Source of the DNA: Beroe ovata
Taxonomy: Eukaryota > Ctenophora > Nuda > Beroida > Beroidae
DNA: 51,824 nucleotides
Assembly: GCA_946803715.1 (NCBI GenBank)
Contig: CAMPET010000005.1
Location: 731,604-783,427, forward strand
Direction of reading: 5' to 3'
Shown here piece after piece: positions 11,240 to 22,134 of this stretch. Both the position numbers and the translations under genes were made by a program. The first letter of the stretch is position 1. Each line of letters begins with the position of its first letter. The notes beneath the pieces were generated by a model. The model was not told where the DNA came from. It searched no databases and was given only the letters and a program-made list of their open reading frames with translations.

Positions 11240-11306
11240 TTGTTCACATTGACATTCACAATCACAAGTGATCTACCCTGCCTCGTGAAACCGCAATATT
11301 GATTCT

Positions 11307-11358
11307 GCCCGATAAAATCCCGTCAGCGAGGGTGGGGAGTTATCCTAGTCTCCTACAA
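11307..11358. mobile_element. Decayed remnant of the TTGTAGG palindromic element
   Basis: GATAAAATCCCGTCAGCGAGGGTGGGGAGTTATCC...CTCCTACAA matches the right half of the 11168 element with several substitutions. Its left half is absent. Confidence 0.6.
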
Positions 11359-11640
11359 CGTAACCGACCATTGGGTTGAATTAAGGGTCAAAGTAAATAT
11401 GTCTGATGAAACAGTAAATCTATTTTATCAGAGTTAAGATATAACACACAGTCACTGATAGTGATACTGATAGAGACATTGACAAAATGACAACTTTGTC
11501 ACGTACTTTAACTCTGGGCACTGCGTTTCGGTTAAAGTTAAACTTAAACTTTAAGTTAAAGGGCGTTCAGCCTTCAGGGCACTACATCAGGGCACTTCAA
11601 GTTCATGTTCATTTACATGGACATTGTTTGGAAAATTTGC
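11359..11640. other. Spacer between duplicated segments, no gene
   Basis: AT-rich sequence with a short self-complementary TTAAAGTTAAACTTAAACTT stretch near 11533. No supported coding content. Confidence 0.4.
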
Positions 11641-11781
11641 TTCTCTATATCCTGGCGATGCTTTTCAGATTTTATTTGACAGGGGCTATCATCGATATTG
11701 CATTGTAGGATTTCACCCTACCCTTGCTGGCGGGATTTTATTGGTTATAGTAGACGGCCAATTAGTTTACCCATGGCTTTT
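11641..11781. repeat. Composite repeat, partly inverted relative to 15515-15690
   Basis: This holds a half copy of the TTGTAGG element (from 11704: TAGGATTTCACCCTACCC, then GGCGGGATTTTAT). It also holds a segment near 11743-11777 with TAGTAGACGGCCAATTAG and TTTACCCATGG, whose reverse complement occurs at 15519-15553. CCTGGCGATGC and ATCATCGATATTGCAT are also shared with 15640-15690. The stretch ends at an N (11782). Confidence 0.65.
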
Positions 11782-11782
11782 N

Positions 11783-14700
11783 AATCTGATGTTATTATAC
11801 AATATACCCCCCACTCCGCAGAGAGAGGCTGATTTCAAGTCTTGTCTATGTTACTTTTCACAGAGCTATGATCTAAACACTGAATTACATTCATTATATG
11901 CCCATACACAGTGGAGTTAATCAAGGGAGTGGTCAATTTATACTGTACACTTACAGTTGTACACTGCACAGTGTACATTGAACGATACTTGCATGACCTT
12001 GCGTAATGTCCCTATTTCCCTCAATCTTGAAGTAGAACGAGATTCAAGTGAAAACCCCTCAAATTTTCAAATCTGCAGTTTTCTGTACGTTTCATAAACG
12101 CTGTATCATTCCACTCAAGATATATAATAGTGATCATATAATGGTGTCAAGCTGCTGCTGTCTGATTGCAGTTCACACGTGTGTCCTGGCATCAATCTCC
12201 AGACAAAAAGGACAAGACATATAGAATGTCTTATACCCTGAGGCTCGGTGCGTGTGACTATAATTTCAATCACTGGATATTGAACTTGAAGAAGTTATTT
12301 TTTCTTTCTAAGGGGGTGGTGGTGGGTCACGGGCTCGCTAAGCTTATGAATGGGAGCCGATAATACTAGTGCGAGAGAGCGTGTAATATTACAATCATAG
12401 TGCTATTATCTATGATCCCGATTGAATGAAGTCAGCTGCTGCACTACGTCAAACACTCCCTCGGTAGGAGGTGCTATATTTTACTCATTTGCTCCTCTCT
12501 CTCTTTCTCTCTCTCTCCCCCTCTCCCCTTCTCTCACTCTCTCATTGCACTGACAACGTAGGTACAGTGTGCAGCAGGTAGACATTGTTCTGAACTGAGG
12601 TTTTATAATTTCGAGATTGAAATTAAATTTGTGGTGAACAATGTGCCAGTGTCATGTGATTGAATCATCGCATTTACGTCAGGAACGCGCGGGGCCGTGA
12701 AATCGGGATCAGATGATGCTGATACTGATGCTGATCTGATACTGATAGCGAGGTATATTAAGGTGAATATATAATCTCATGGTCTGGACTTTAAACCGGA
12801 CCTTGAGTCAAGATATCTGAATCAATATACTTGTAGCCCTGTAAATAACCAAAAAGAGCACGTGATTATTTTAGTACTAGTAGGTGTATGATAGAATTGG
12901 TAAAAGCAGTGCGGTGGTTCAACATTTCATTTTGTAATTGCATATAAAACGTGGACTCAAAATGTAATCTAAAATGTGGTTTCACGCTAACATACGCCTG
13001 AAGGAGTGACATCCCATGATTTCGCACGTAAAAGGTATACACATGCAAATTACAAACACACGAACACGTACACGTTGTGGACGGGGCAGCCGTTTCAGAA
13101 ATGAATTTCTAGTTGATGACCGGACTTTACTTTTGTGTAAATGGTAAAGTAAAACAACCTAAAGTCTATGACAGCAACAATTCACGTGACACTTGTTTGA
13201 TTAATTTCATATCCTCAATATTCTCACCAGATACATGAACATCGTTTAACGTGCTCATGCCACGTGATGAAGTTTTCCCGGCATCGCGTACTTTACACGA
13301 TCCATATAATGGACCGTCACACACACACAGTGCAATGATTGACAACAACGCACGTATTTTACTCCACGCTCACGTGACCAATGTTCTTCAGAAAGATATG
13401 TTAAGTACAACGTGCACTTCCTTAAACAGGCTCTTAACGATGGGTATGGGAAAAACAAGCAAGATCACTTCTGTTTAGAGTAAATGCGATGATAATGATT
13501 GAGGAGTTTCATACGATCACTGTCGAAACACATATGCTGTTATGTAGCAGCTGGGTGGGTTCAGCTTTGTCAATCATGTGCTTATGCTTGCAACAACACG
13601 GTGTATGAATGTGTGTGTCTGTGTGTTTGTGAACTGTGCGTGTCTGTGAGTGTGAACTGTGTGTGAACTGTGTGTGAACTGTGTGTGTACTGTATCAGTA
13701 TGTGTACTGTGTGTCTGTATGTTTCACTTTCAGTTTGTGCCTGTGTTTGTAATTTTGGGTCTCTGTGTGTTAGCTGTGTATGATGTGTGTATGTGACCTG
13801 TGTGTTCGTATCTGTGTGTATATGAGTCTATGTGTGTGTCTGTCTTTGAGTGTGTACTGTGTGTGTGGTCGGGTGTGTCTGTAATTGTGTCTGTGTCTCT
13901 TTGTGTCTATGTTTGTGGGTCTCTCTGTGTGTCTGTGTCTGTGTGTGCCTGTGGGACGTGGGTGTGTCGGTCTTTGTCTGTAGGGTTACGTGGGTAGGTA
14001 TGCTATGTTACCATTCAATGTGGGTCAACTGCCATACATTATTATTTGGGTTTGGTTCAGCCTGTAGGCGTGTTTTGCTCTTGAGTGTGATTGAGAGAAT
14101 TCGGTGGGAAAGTGCTGAAAGTGAAACCGTGACGTCGCTACAATACTGCTGTTATCTTTCCAGATGGGGATTCTTGTTTGAACTCCACAGGAATCTGAAT
14201 TTAACTATGACAACTGTATATTTATAACTCACCTCCCCCATTGAGTACTTGGCTGTCAGTTACAGGTGTCTTGGGCATGTCACCGCTCAGTAATATTCGT
14301 ATCACATCCTTCACAGCTTCAATCATGGTAGGGTTGGAAATATCCATCCTCTGAAATTATGTCGCCATGGTTGCAATGTCAAATATTAAACGTCACTAGC
14401 AGTAGCATCAGTTACCGAAGCTCGACTTCAGGCTCACCAAATCTCAGTATAATTATATCACTCGATGAATATAAAAATGTATTGGTCTTTCACATACCAA
14501 GCGTTCGCGGGGAAGAATTCTCTCCACAAGTGCGTAAACAATACTTCTGAAACCGCAGACTATAGATGAAGTTACCATTAAAGTGAACGAAGCCATGACC
14601 GGTATAAATATGTTCCACGTGATGACGTACCACGTGACTATCAGTCACATGTCACGCACTGTCCTGTCCAAGTTTACAGGCTGTCTCACACTAACGCGTT

Positions 14701-14786
14701 ACATTTTCTATAGGTGGATCACACTGCATCGTAACTCCAGCTGAGGGAGCTCCAGAGATAAGACAATGGTGAATAGAGCCTTACAC
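11783..14786. repeat. 3-kb duplicated segment, copy 2, bounded by N on both sides
   Basis: This is near-identical to 8007-11134. It starts directly after a single N at 11782 and stops directly before five Ns at 14787-14791, so the copy is exactly one contig. It contains the matching CT tract (12493-12546), GT-rich tract and two exons of the same unknown gene. The most economical reading is the alternative haplotype of copy 1 placed in series in the scaffold. Confidence 0.9.
14233..14596 (-). CDS. Unknown protein, first two coding exons (copy 2)
   Basis: Exon 1 (14596-14498) and exon 2 (14350-14233) match the copy at 10571-10944 base for base in structure, with the same ATG, donors, acceptor and phases. 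Visible protein differences are R to P in ERILRRERL and K to R at the first residue of exon 2. Neither copy has a stop or frameshift in these exons. If the 3-kb duplication is an assembly product, this is the other allele of the same gene. Confidence 0.48.
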
Positions 14787-14808
14787 NNNNNACATTGTAC
14801 TTTTGCAG

Positions 14809-15057
14809 CCAATGCTGAAGAATCAAGAAGTTGAAGGAAAGAGCAGCCAGGACCGCTGGGTTGTCAAGAAAACAGTGGTCAACCTCTTGTTGCTAGAGCA
14901 AGATCATGAGAGACATCTGCCGTGCCCTGAGAGCCTGGTTGGCCAAGGATGGAAAATTGAACAAGGATGTGATGATAGTGACAGCATCTATCAATTACTG
15001 TCACTCATGTGCATTTCTGTCTTTGGATATGATTTCCGTTTGAATAGGAACCAATAA
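14809..15057 (+). CDS. Possible 3'-terminal exon of an unrecognised gene
   Basis: After the five-N gap, an acceptor-like TTGTACTTTTGCAG leads into 82 open codons and a TAA. The sequence contains RWVVKKTVVNLLLLEQDH and a C-terminal FGYDFRLNRNQ. Composition is normal for a protein and the frame is open from the acceptor, but I do not recognise it and upstream exons would lie beyond the gap. The reading could be fortuitous. Confidence 0.35.
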   Translation, partial: PMLKNQEVEGKSSQDRWVVKKTVVNLLLLEQDHERHLPCPESLVGQGWKIEQGCDDSDSIYQLLSLMCISVFGYDFRLNRNQ

Positions 15058-15514
15058 GTTCGATAGATGACGTGATGGACATTATTTTAGTTTTTGGCAA
15101 TCTTTTCCTAACATGTTTTCATTGTCATGTATGGAAGGCGCGGGTATAAACTTGCAATTTGAAGTGCAAAGCACATGATTTCATCAATTGTCAAATTATT
15201 ATTTCTCATAATGCATGGTATGACATGGAACTCTATTTATTGGAATGAAAGCAATGTTCTCATACTTTCACTTCAACTCATTATGAATTCAGGATTTGGA
15301 AAGTTGTTTACGTTGTTACATCAGACTCTAAATGACTTTTATACCATCAACAACTTTCTTACAAGTCTTTTTTCCAACTTTCTTGAACTCAAATACCCCT
15401 GCAATCTCTGCATCGCTGACATATGCTAGGTCCCACTAGTGAGGAGCGCGCGCTAGTCACGTGACTTAATTCTGCATCGTGATTGGTCTAACGGCGCTTC
15501 CCTGCGCAAACGTC
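15058..15514. other. Intergenic stretch, no gene seen
   Basis: AT-rich until about 15430, where GC-rich repeat sequence begins. The single open frame here (15175-15429) has no supporting features. Confidence 0.4.
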
Positions 15515-15905
15515 TCAAAACGCCCATGGGTAAACTATTTGGCCGTCTACTATATCTGTTATCGTATTCGTCGGCCGGCGGAATGAAAATTGCGCGCACG
15601 CGCACGCGCATCGACGGCAGGGTAAAATCAAATACAATCATCGATATTGCATTTGTCCCTGTCATATTTTATTTGAATTTGCCTGGCGATGCTAGGCCCA
15701 GCTGACGCGAGCCGCGAAGCGGCGAGCGCCAGCTCTGAGAATAATTTGCGGCGCGCGCGCAATGAAATTCTCGACAGGGGCTATCATCGACAGCCAATAT
15801 TCTATCTGACCTCTGTTTCTCGCGCGCGACGCGCGCGAGAAACATGAACAGAGGTCATGTAACATCTGACAAGGCAGAGGGTAGGGAGTAAGCCTACAAC
15901 ATTAT
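15515..15905. repeat. GC-rich repeat mosaic with CG palindromes
   Basis: A patchwork of alternating CG runs (GCGCGCACGCGCACGCG near 15591), a palindrome around TTTCTCGCGCGCGACGCGCGCGAGAAA (15815-15842) and pieces shared in inverted order with 11641-11781. A remnant of the TTGTAGG element (GGGTAGGGAGTAAGCCTAC) lies near 15880. It looks like nested debris of small non-autonomous transposons. Confidence 0.6.
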
Positions 15906-15955
15906 TGATTATCATGATCTCTCTAGATCATCTCAAAGATTTATATATGAGTTTT

Positions 15956-16046
15956 TTGTAGGATTTTACCCTACCGTCGGTGCGCGCGATTTTCAATCTT
16001 GCCAGGGATAAAATCCTGCCAGCAAGGGTAGGGTGAAATCCTACAA
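15956..16046. mobile_element. 91-bp palindromic MITE with 9-bp target duplication
   Basis: Same family as 11168-11239: it starts TTGTAGGATTTTACCCTACC and ends GGGTAGGGTGAAATCCTACAA, with a 19-base insertion in the middle. The perfect 9-bp direct repeat ATGAGTTTT flanks it at 15947-15955 and 16047-16055. Two independent 9-bp duplications define the element ends and support a Mutator-like assignment. Confidence 0.85.
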
Positions 16047-16055
16047 ATGAGTTTT

Positions 16056-16455
16056 AAACTTCACAACGCTATTATTAATTATGATCAAACTATAAAACCT
16101 GTCCAAGGGAATGAGGAGTGACTTTGCATAGATGAAGTGATCATCTAAAAATAAACGATCCAAAATTGAGAGAAAACAAAATGATGATGGAAGTGATGCT
16201 TGTGCTTTATCTAATCAATTTGCATGTGTAAATGCTAAATGGTTTATATTGCATGTGTAACTCCCATGTTGTGAAAATCTGAAGATGGAGTTTCCACATT
16301 TGAAAAATTTAATTTCAAAAATGCAGGTTGATGAGTGGGGTTTGTCTGGTTCAATTTATGATCACTGTGTCATGAAATAATCCAAAAGACTTTGTGAAGA
16401 CAACATGATTTATTCAAGCTAACTTTATCTGGGAGATGCTGTTCCATCTATAAGT
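16056..16455. other. AT-rich intergenic stretch
   Basis: No coding or structural feature could be supported. Confidence 0.4.
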
Positions 16456-16460
16456 CATAG

Positions 16461-16753
16461 TATGGCGGATCAGAAGACTCATCTCTGAAAAGTGCAATTT
16501 GACCCTTCCGATCCACACACAGATCACAGGGTTTATCTTAGGTGACCCTTCTGATCCACGTGGCGCTTCTCTGGGGTCAAGTCAAAATTCTGTGACCCTC
16601 TTACATGGATCAGGAGGGTCACTCAAATCTAATTTGACCCCAGGGAAGCACAACGTGGATCAGAAGGGTCACCTAAGGTGAACTCGGTGATGCACGTGTA
16701 TGGATCAGAAGGGTCAAATTCTGTTTTTCCATGTGACCCTCCTGATCCACCAT
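16461..16753. repeat. Nested palindrome built from GGATCAGAAGGGTCA units
   Basis: The motif GGATCAGAAGGGTCA or its complement TGACCCTTCTGATCC occurs eight times in alternating orientation, so that pairs nest: 16499/16700, 16541/16660 and 16600/16610, with an outer pair at 16466/16735. The core from 16540 to 16678 forms one long imperfect hairpin in which GGTGACCCTTCTGATCCACG pairs with its complement. This is typical of a foldback element that inserted into or grew from itself. No protein is encoded. Confidence 0.8.
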
Positions 16754-17032
16754 AATCATCGTGCTCAAGGTTGTGGATTGCTTTGATGCAATGCTATTCT
16801 TAGTCAATTCACATCTCCCTCTAGTTTTACTTCTTGATGCACAAGAAGAGGATGTATTGAGAAATTCAAGAATGATTATATTTATGTTAGTCCTGAGGAA
16901 AGAAAGTCAATTTGAATTACCCCAAATATTCTTTGTTTACCCCAAATATTCTTTGTTTGGGAATTGAATATGATTTTAGCTTCAACATTGTGGACAGTCA
17001 ATTGAATTTTTGACATGCTTTAGGCTAGAAGG

Positions 17033-17481
17033 ATGAGTAAAGCACACCCACCTGAACTCAAAAAGTTGATGGACAAAAAACTCACTCTGAAGTTGAATGC
17101 TAATCGCCAGGTTCCTAACTTGAAATTGTTTTGAACTTCATATCATTTTGTACACCACATTTTATACAACACAACTTTAGGTAACTTCTTCATTTCTCAA
17201 TCTTTTAGGTGACGGGAATATTGAGAGGGTTTGATCCATTCATGAATGTTGTGGTTGATGAAACTGTTGATACAACTCCAGGTCAGTTTTTTTCAATTTC
17301 CTAGAGAGATGCCTTCACTGGAATAATAATACAGGAAGTTTAATAAGCTTTATAAAAAATTGAATATCAGTTACTTATTATTTTCAATCCAGGTGCAGCA
17401 AACTTCAACCAGAATATTGGTATGGTAGTGATACGAGGTAACAGTATAGTAATGGTGGAAGCTCTTGAGCCTATAAACTGA
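17033..17481 (+). CDS. SNRPG: Small nuclear ribonucleoprotein G (Sm protein)
   Basis: Three exons (17033-17110, 17209-17281 and 17393-17481) join in frame to 79 residues; the human protein has 76. The sequence begins [20 protein letters not shown], continues [16 protein letters not shown] and ends with [19 protein letters not shown]. It contains the Sm1 motif (FDPFMN-V-DE) and the Sm2 motif ([10 protein letters not shown]). SmG is one of seven Sm proteins forming the ring on U1, U2, U4 and U5 snRNAs and acts in spliceosome assembly. The acceptors are CTTTTAG and TCAATCCAG. The third-exon start replaces the vertebrate TSGQQN stretch with AANFNQ. The gene is complete, intact and tail-to-tail with the receptor at 17779, with 297 bp between stop codons. 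Confidence 0.97.
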
Positions 17482-17778
17482 TATATCAGATATTGCTTTT
17501 TAATGGTTCTGTCTGGAGCTCTACTCAACTATTTGGAAAACCTATTGGTATCATAGTGTCTGCTGGAAACCAAGTTATAATTCAAATATAATATCTAATG
17601 TTGTCTAAGAAACTGATACATTCAAATGCCTTGTTATTCATTCTTATGTTGCTCACAAAATATACCTACATGAACTCTTATTCATTGTCTCATAGTTAGA
17701 AAGTGGAGCAGTATTGGTTTTATATTGTATTTTTTATTTTACAATACTCATTGAATGAAATTGTCTTCCTTTCTGTAA

Positions 17779-18804
17779 TCACAATGATGAATCAGAAGTA
17801 CATTTATTTTTCAAGGTCCAATTCGGTGCAGATCCAGTGCTTCTCACAATAGTCCATTGCCTTGCAAACTGGTTAACTTTGCCACTGAAGAACATCTGAA
17901 CAAATAGCGCAAACTTAGGATTGGTGAAGGAGTAGATGATAGGATTGGCAATGAGATTTAGAGAAACCATGTACATGCTGAAGCAGTTCACCCATGGAGG
18001 GATATCCGGTATGCCAATTGCAGGGAGGGCAAATATGACAACAGTAGGAACATAGCTTGATATGAACACCCAACAAATGATAGAGATGGTTTTGACAGCT
18101 TTCACAGAGCCTGTGGTTAGACTGTTGCCATTTGTAGCAGTGACAACTAGTTTCAATATGATAATGTTGGCAATGACAGTGATGACAGCAGGGATAGCTA
18201 AATACAGTCCCGATACCAGCCTCATAATTTGTAGGTATGAAGGCACATGATCCATGTTTTCCCAATCAAAGCTGCTACAGTGCAAGTGTGGAGGAGTGTA
18301 CTTAACAACCGGTTTTATTCCAGTGATACAAGGTACGCTTACAATGTAAAACACCCACAGGCCAACTACTTCTCTTTTCATCCCAGATGGGGTAATATCT
18401 TCTTTAAGAGGCGATGCAAGCATTCTTACCCTATGACAGGACATGACAGCAATAAGCATCGCCTCTGCTGCAAATGGTATATACCTAAACACAGCACAAT
18501 AGCAAAGTGCAGGTCCAAATACCCACCGCTCTGTGACTAGGGTGGCAAACATCGGGATGTACTGAAGTAGGGTTGCACATAGATCACCAATGGCAATGTT
18601 CTCAAGTAGGATGACAGAAACTCTGTCCATCTGAATAGCTTTGTGAAGAACGCTGCCATAAAGAACCATGAAATTGCCTCCCAGTCCTAGAATTATCACT
18701 GCTGCATTATAAAGGAGCAGCACGACTTGAATGGGTGTGTGGTTCTTGCCAAGGACTCCATCCAGTGAGGTTCTGTTGGCTATACTGATTGTATCCACAT
18801 GCAT
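17779..18804 (-). CDS. Class A G-protein-coupled receptor, intronless
   Basis: A frame of 341 residues with seven membrane segments. TM1 has GGN (N44), TM2 has AIGD (D74) and TM7 has NPIIY (287-291). The TM3 end reads C-H-R (123-125) in MSCHRVRML.SPL, so the DRY arginine is kept but both neighbours differ. Cysteines at 101/103 and 176 could form the extracellular disulfide. A potential N-glycosylation site (NRT) is in the short N-terminus. The TM2 region (LLENIAIGDL) resembles lineage-expanded orphan receptors of invertebrates. The ligand is unknown. The single-exon structure contrasts with the three-exon receptor at 1177. Confidence 0.9.
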   Translation of the reverse strand: MHVDTISIANRTSLDGVLGKNHTPIQVVLLLYNAAVIILGLGGNFMVLYGSVLHKAIQMDRVSVILLENIAIGDLCATLLQYIPMFATLVTERWVFGPALCYCAVFRYIPFAAEAMLIAVMSCHRVRMLASPLKEDITPSGMKREVVGLWVFYIVSVPCITGIKPVVKYTPPHLHCSSFDWENMDHVPSYLQIMRLVSGLYLAIPAVITVIANIIILKLVVTATNGNSLTTGSVKAVKTISIICWVFISSYVPTVVIFALPAIGIPDIPPWVNCFSMYMVSLNLIANPIIYSFTNPKFALFVQMFFSGKVNQFARQWTIVRSTGSAPNWTLKNKCTSDSSL

Positions 18805-20689
18805 AGTCCCGAAAAGTTTGCTTGAAACAAGCTCAAAGTATCACCTGTCAACAGCTATGGATTTGATTTCATTAGTTAATAAGTTCAATAATAAGGGTCA
18901 CATAGCAACGAATATAATAGGAAATGAATAAACCAATGGTAAATTAGCATAAGAAGCGTCCACATAGAAACTTGATGTTGGTCTCGAATGTCAAGTTCCC
19001 ATAGATTACTTTATCTTCATGATTCTGGAAGCGTAATAGTACACTCTGTACCCAATTAGATCACTGACTGTTCATGTATATCATCACGTTATTATCTAGG
19101 TTTTTAAATTACTATACATCACGTGAGTGCTGCAAGTCACAAATGAAATTATACTTATCGAAAGGTTGCGATCACTTTTTTTGTTATTCTCTCATCTAAA
19201 TACAGTACCTCATTATCAACAAAGGCTGTTGAAGCAACCACGGCATGGCAAAGAGCGTGTAAGAACTATCACAAAAACCACCAGATACGATTAACGATTG
19301 TTGAGATTATCATTGATTGATAATAATCTATATGGGGGTGTACAGTGGACAGCGGACACCCATAAGCTTAAATATTGTGAAGTTTGCCGATGAACAGTAC
19401 GAATAACTGATACTGATACTTTTGTGTTGCAAAATGAAATCAGATGGCTAATGGATGAGATGGTAGCTAAGGGAAGCATTATTTTGTGTAGTTTTAGGCG
19501 TCCGAAATCTTACCAGAAAATAGTGCTGAGCTGATATTAAAGTTAGAAGATAAGATAACAGGAACTATCGCCACACAAAACAAGTCTAATGTCAAATCTG
19601 TTCTCGGGAAAGTGATTCCACAAACAATATTCAAACCGTGGGAAGACCTCTGAAGCAGCTACAGACAATACCAATTTATTATCGTGATACATGGATTCTT
19701 ACATTGAGATAGAGTCATGAGAATCGGGTCAATTTCACAATTGCTCCTCTTGGTGATAAAATTACTTAACTTTGAGAATTTTCCTATGAAAACTCGGCTA
19801 CTCAAGACTTAACTTCGTTGCATAATTCAAGGCAGACCGACTTTCATGCGCGGTAATTGGAAGGCACTCCTGACTTATATTATAGTACACTGTACAACCA
19901 ATTATTTTCGTTCACCAGACGCAGTGTTTTATCAACTTTGCAAAATCCGCTTTTGCTTTGACACTTGACGTCCGAAGTCACATGACAGACAGCAATTAAG
20001 ATAAACGAGATAGAGTCACTATTTGGCAATTGATTCAGCGTCCAAAAGTACGTGGAAATCCATGGCATTTGCTTGAAAATGGTTCAAGAAATGTTTTAGA
20101 ATTTCTGATCTGAGTATCGGTTGAAAGTGTAGTGAGTGAAACCCACACTTTTATACTTCGATTTTAGTTTCTCAAATGAAAAATGTACCGGCACTTACAA
20201 CACTATATTCTCACTAAATCATCTCTCCTACTCTCCCAGAGCAAGTATAAACCGTCTTCAGTTCTCCACGTTCATGTAAAGTCAATATGTGCCGTGAAAC
20301 TACGCCCAAATCACGATTCCAAATCTGTGGGAAGCAAAACACCGAACATCAGTGGGACGCACCAAAATTAGAGAAATTTTCAATTCCTTCTCGGACGTGA
20401 GGTTCGAAGTCACATGCCAGACAGCTACTAAGATGAACGAGATAGGGCCTAAATTCTATCGTCACTGATCTATGACCATTGCTAGTTCTGGACTGCGGTG
20501 CTTGTAATGGCCGAATAGCGGGAATGACATTGAATCGCACAAGAGGACGTAATTTTACCAGTGTCTATTTCACTAGTCACGCTATGTGGTTTCAATTTTT
20601 AATCATTTAGCTATGATTTAATACTTCATGCTTATTTGATAACCTTGTATCGCTTACATTAGGTATTTGATCATTTCTTTCTCAATAGG
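18805..20689. other. Intergenic stretch with a diverged short repeat
   Basis: No gene could be supported in nearly 1.9 kb. Two related segments of about 50 bases, at 19966-20015 and 20395-20445, share GAAGTCACATG-CAGACAGC-A-TAAGAT-AACGAGATAG. They look like remnants of a dispersed repeat. A TGGACAG/GGACAC stretch near 19345 echoes the repeats at 3530-3975. The 5' untranslated exon of MRPS6 probably lies near the right end. Confidence 0.5.
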
Positions 20690-21571
20690 ATGCCAAAGTA
20701 CGAAGTGCTGCTGACAACTCGAGTTCTTAACAAAGTGGGTACTGTTAGAAAAGTAGGACCATAGACAAGGCTTATCTCTGATCTCAGTCTATCCCGATAT
20801 GACTCCCGAATATGACTCCCGATCCCACATAATATCAAGTTGCAATTATAGTTGAGCATGTTGTGTTTCCCGCTTTGTTGCAAAATTGCCATTTTTTGAT
20901 CAGGTTCTTCTCAATATGTTTCTTATCTTTGCAAATTGTCTTTAAGCGCTTACGCGCGGCTCTTTTTTTAACGCGCGCGCAGCGCACGAAGCTGCCAGTA
21001 GATATTCGATCGAAACGATCGCCTCCACGATGCTGGTCATCATGCATCTGAGATGTTCAGATGTATAATAATACTCGTGTAGAAGAATTAAACTGCTGCC
21101 CATTCTCTCAGGAAGGATATAAGTCCGTATTACGACAGCTATGTGGTGTGATTTGGGACGAGGGAGGAGTGGTGAAGAACATAGGGAGTTTGGGCACTCG
21201 TCCTTTCCCACACTATCAGGAGATGAGAACTGAAAGCGGGGTGGAGAAAGTTTGGAAGGGAACGTAAGTAACGTGTTTATAGTCAAGTTAAAATTCCCTG
21301 ATTCTTAGATCACATCACCCAAATCTCTCCATTATCACATAATTCACCCAGGATTTTCTCACTGGATACGATTATGAAAGAAAGTACTCTTCCTCTATTG
21401 GAGGAGTTTGCTGACCTACACAACAACTCAGTTTCGTGTAAAATCGCCCCGTCTCCCATACCCTATCCACTGTGGTGTAGCTACAGGGAGAAGATGAACG
21501 AAAAAGAAGCAACTCTGTCTCAAAAACTGAGGAACTTTGACAAATACATGGATAATGAATCGGAGGGTTGA
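20690..21571 (+). CDS. MRPS6: Mitochondrial small-subunit ribosomal protein bS6m
   Basis: Exons 20690-20734, 21112-21263 and 21352-21571 join in frame to 138 residues; the human protein has about 125. It opens MPKYEVLLTTRVLNK, the first strand of the S6 fold, followed by helix EGYKSVLRQLCGVIWDEG. The central signature is GGVVKNIGSLGTRPFPHY, as in S6 proteins (G-V-I-DLENLGERPLPY). The third exon holds the last strand and helix (FSLDTIMKESTLPLLEEF) and a lysine/glutamate-rich tail. The product binds S18 and 12S rRNA in the mitochondrial ribosome. A splice acceptor (TTTCTCAATAG) lies one base before the ATG, so a 5' UTR intron is likely. The stop is 92 bp from the stop of the opposing gene. Confidence 0.93.
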
Positions 21572-21663
21572 AAACGATCATCATCCATTCATGCTAGAAC
21601 CTAAGGCTTTTCACGAGACGGTATAGAAAGCCGATGCAAACAATGAAGTGATAACAGAAGTAA

Positions 21664-22134
21664 TTAGGATTTAAACAAAATGAATAATGGGTTCCGAACC
21701 GAAGCCCCTCTGATCAGATAGTCTGGCGGTCTGAAATATTTGTAGTTGTGGCTCACTTTGCCCTCGTTTATTATTTGCGGGACCGATCTTACTGACCGTT
21801 GCTCAATACTTTTCTTCGGAGAAAGCTTTCTCAGTATACTCTCTGAAAGCATATCGATGTTGAGTGAAGAGAATTAGATGACTATGACTCATGATAGACA
21901 GCATCTTTAAATAGCCATCCTACCTCGTTCTACATATCTGCTAAGAGGTCGAAATGAGAGCCGTGTGTTGGTTCGGAACATAAACGGATCCATTTCATCT
22001 TCATCTTGACATGGCCCTATGTTCTGTGTAACGGGTCGGTGAGGAAACTGGAAATACTTCACTGTTCTCCGCTTCTGGTACGATGCAGTTTCTCTGTTGA
22101 TCCGCTTCCGTAAGCTCTTGTAGTATGTATCCAT
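21664..22134 (-). CDS. Uncharacterised 129-residue protein, two exons
   Basis: Exons 22134-21924 and 21842-21664 join through a GTAGGA donor and CTTTCAG acceptor into 129 residues. It starts MDTYYKSLRKRINRETAS, contains YFQFPHRPVTQNIG and FMFRTNTRLSFRPLSRYVER, and ends RNPLFILFKS. It is basic and tyrosine/arginine rich, with no signal peptide or membrane span. Short basic proteins with repeated F/Y-P and R-R patterns occur among axonemal microtubule-lining proteins, but I cannot place it in a family. It converges on MRPS6 with 92 bp between stops, so the transcripts may overlap at their 3' ends. Confidence 0.6.
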
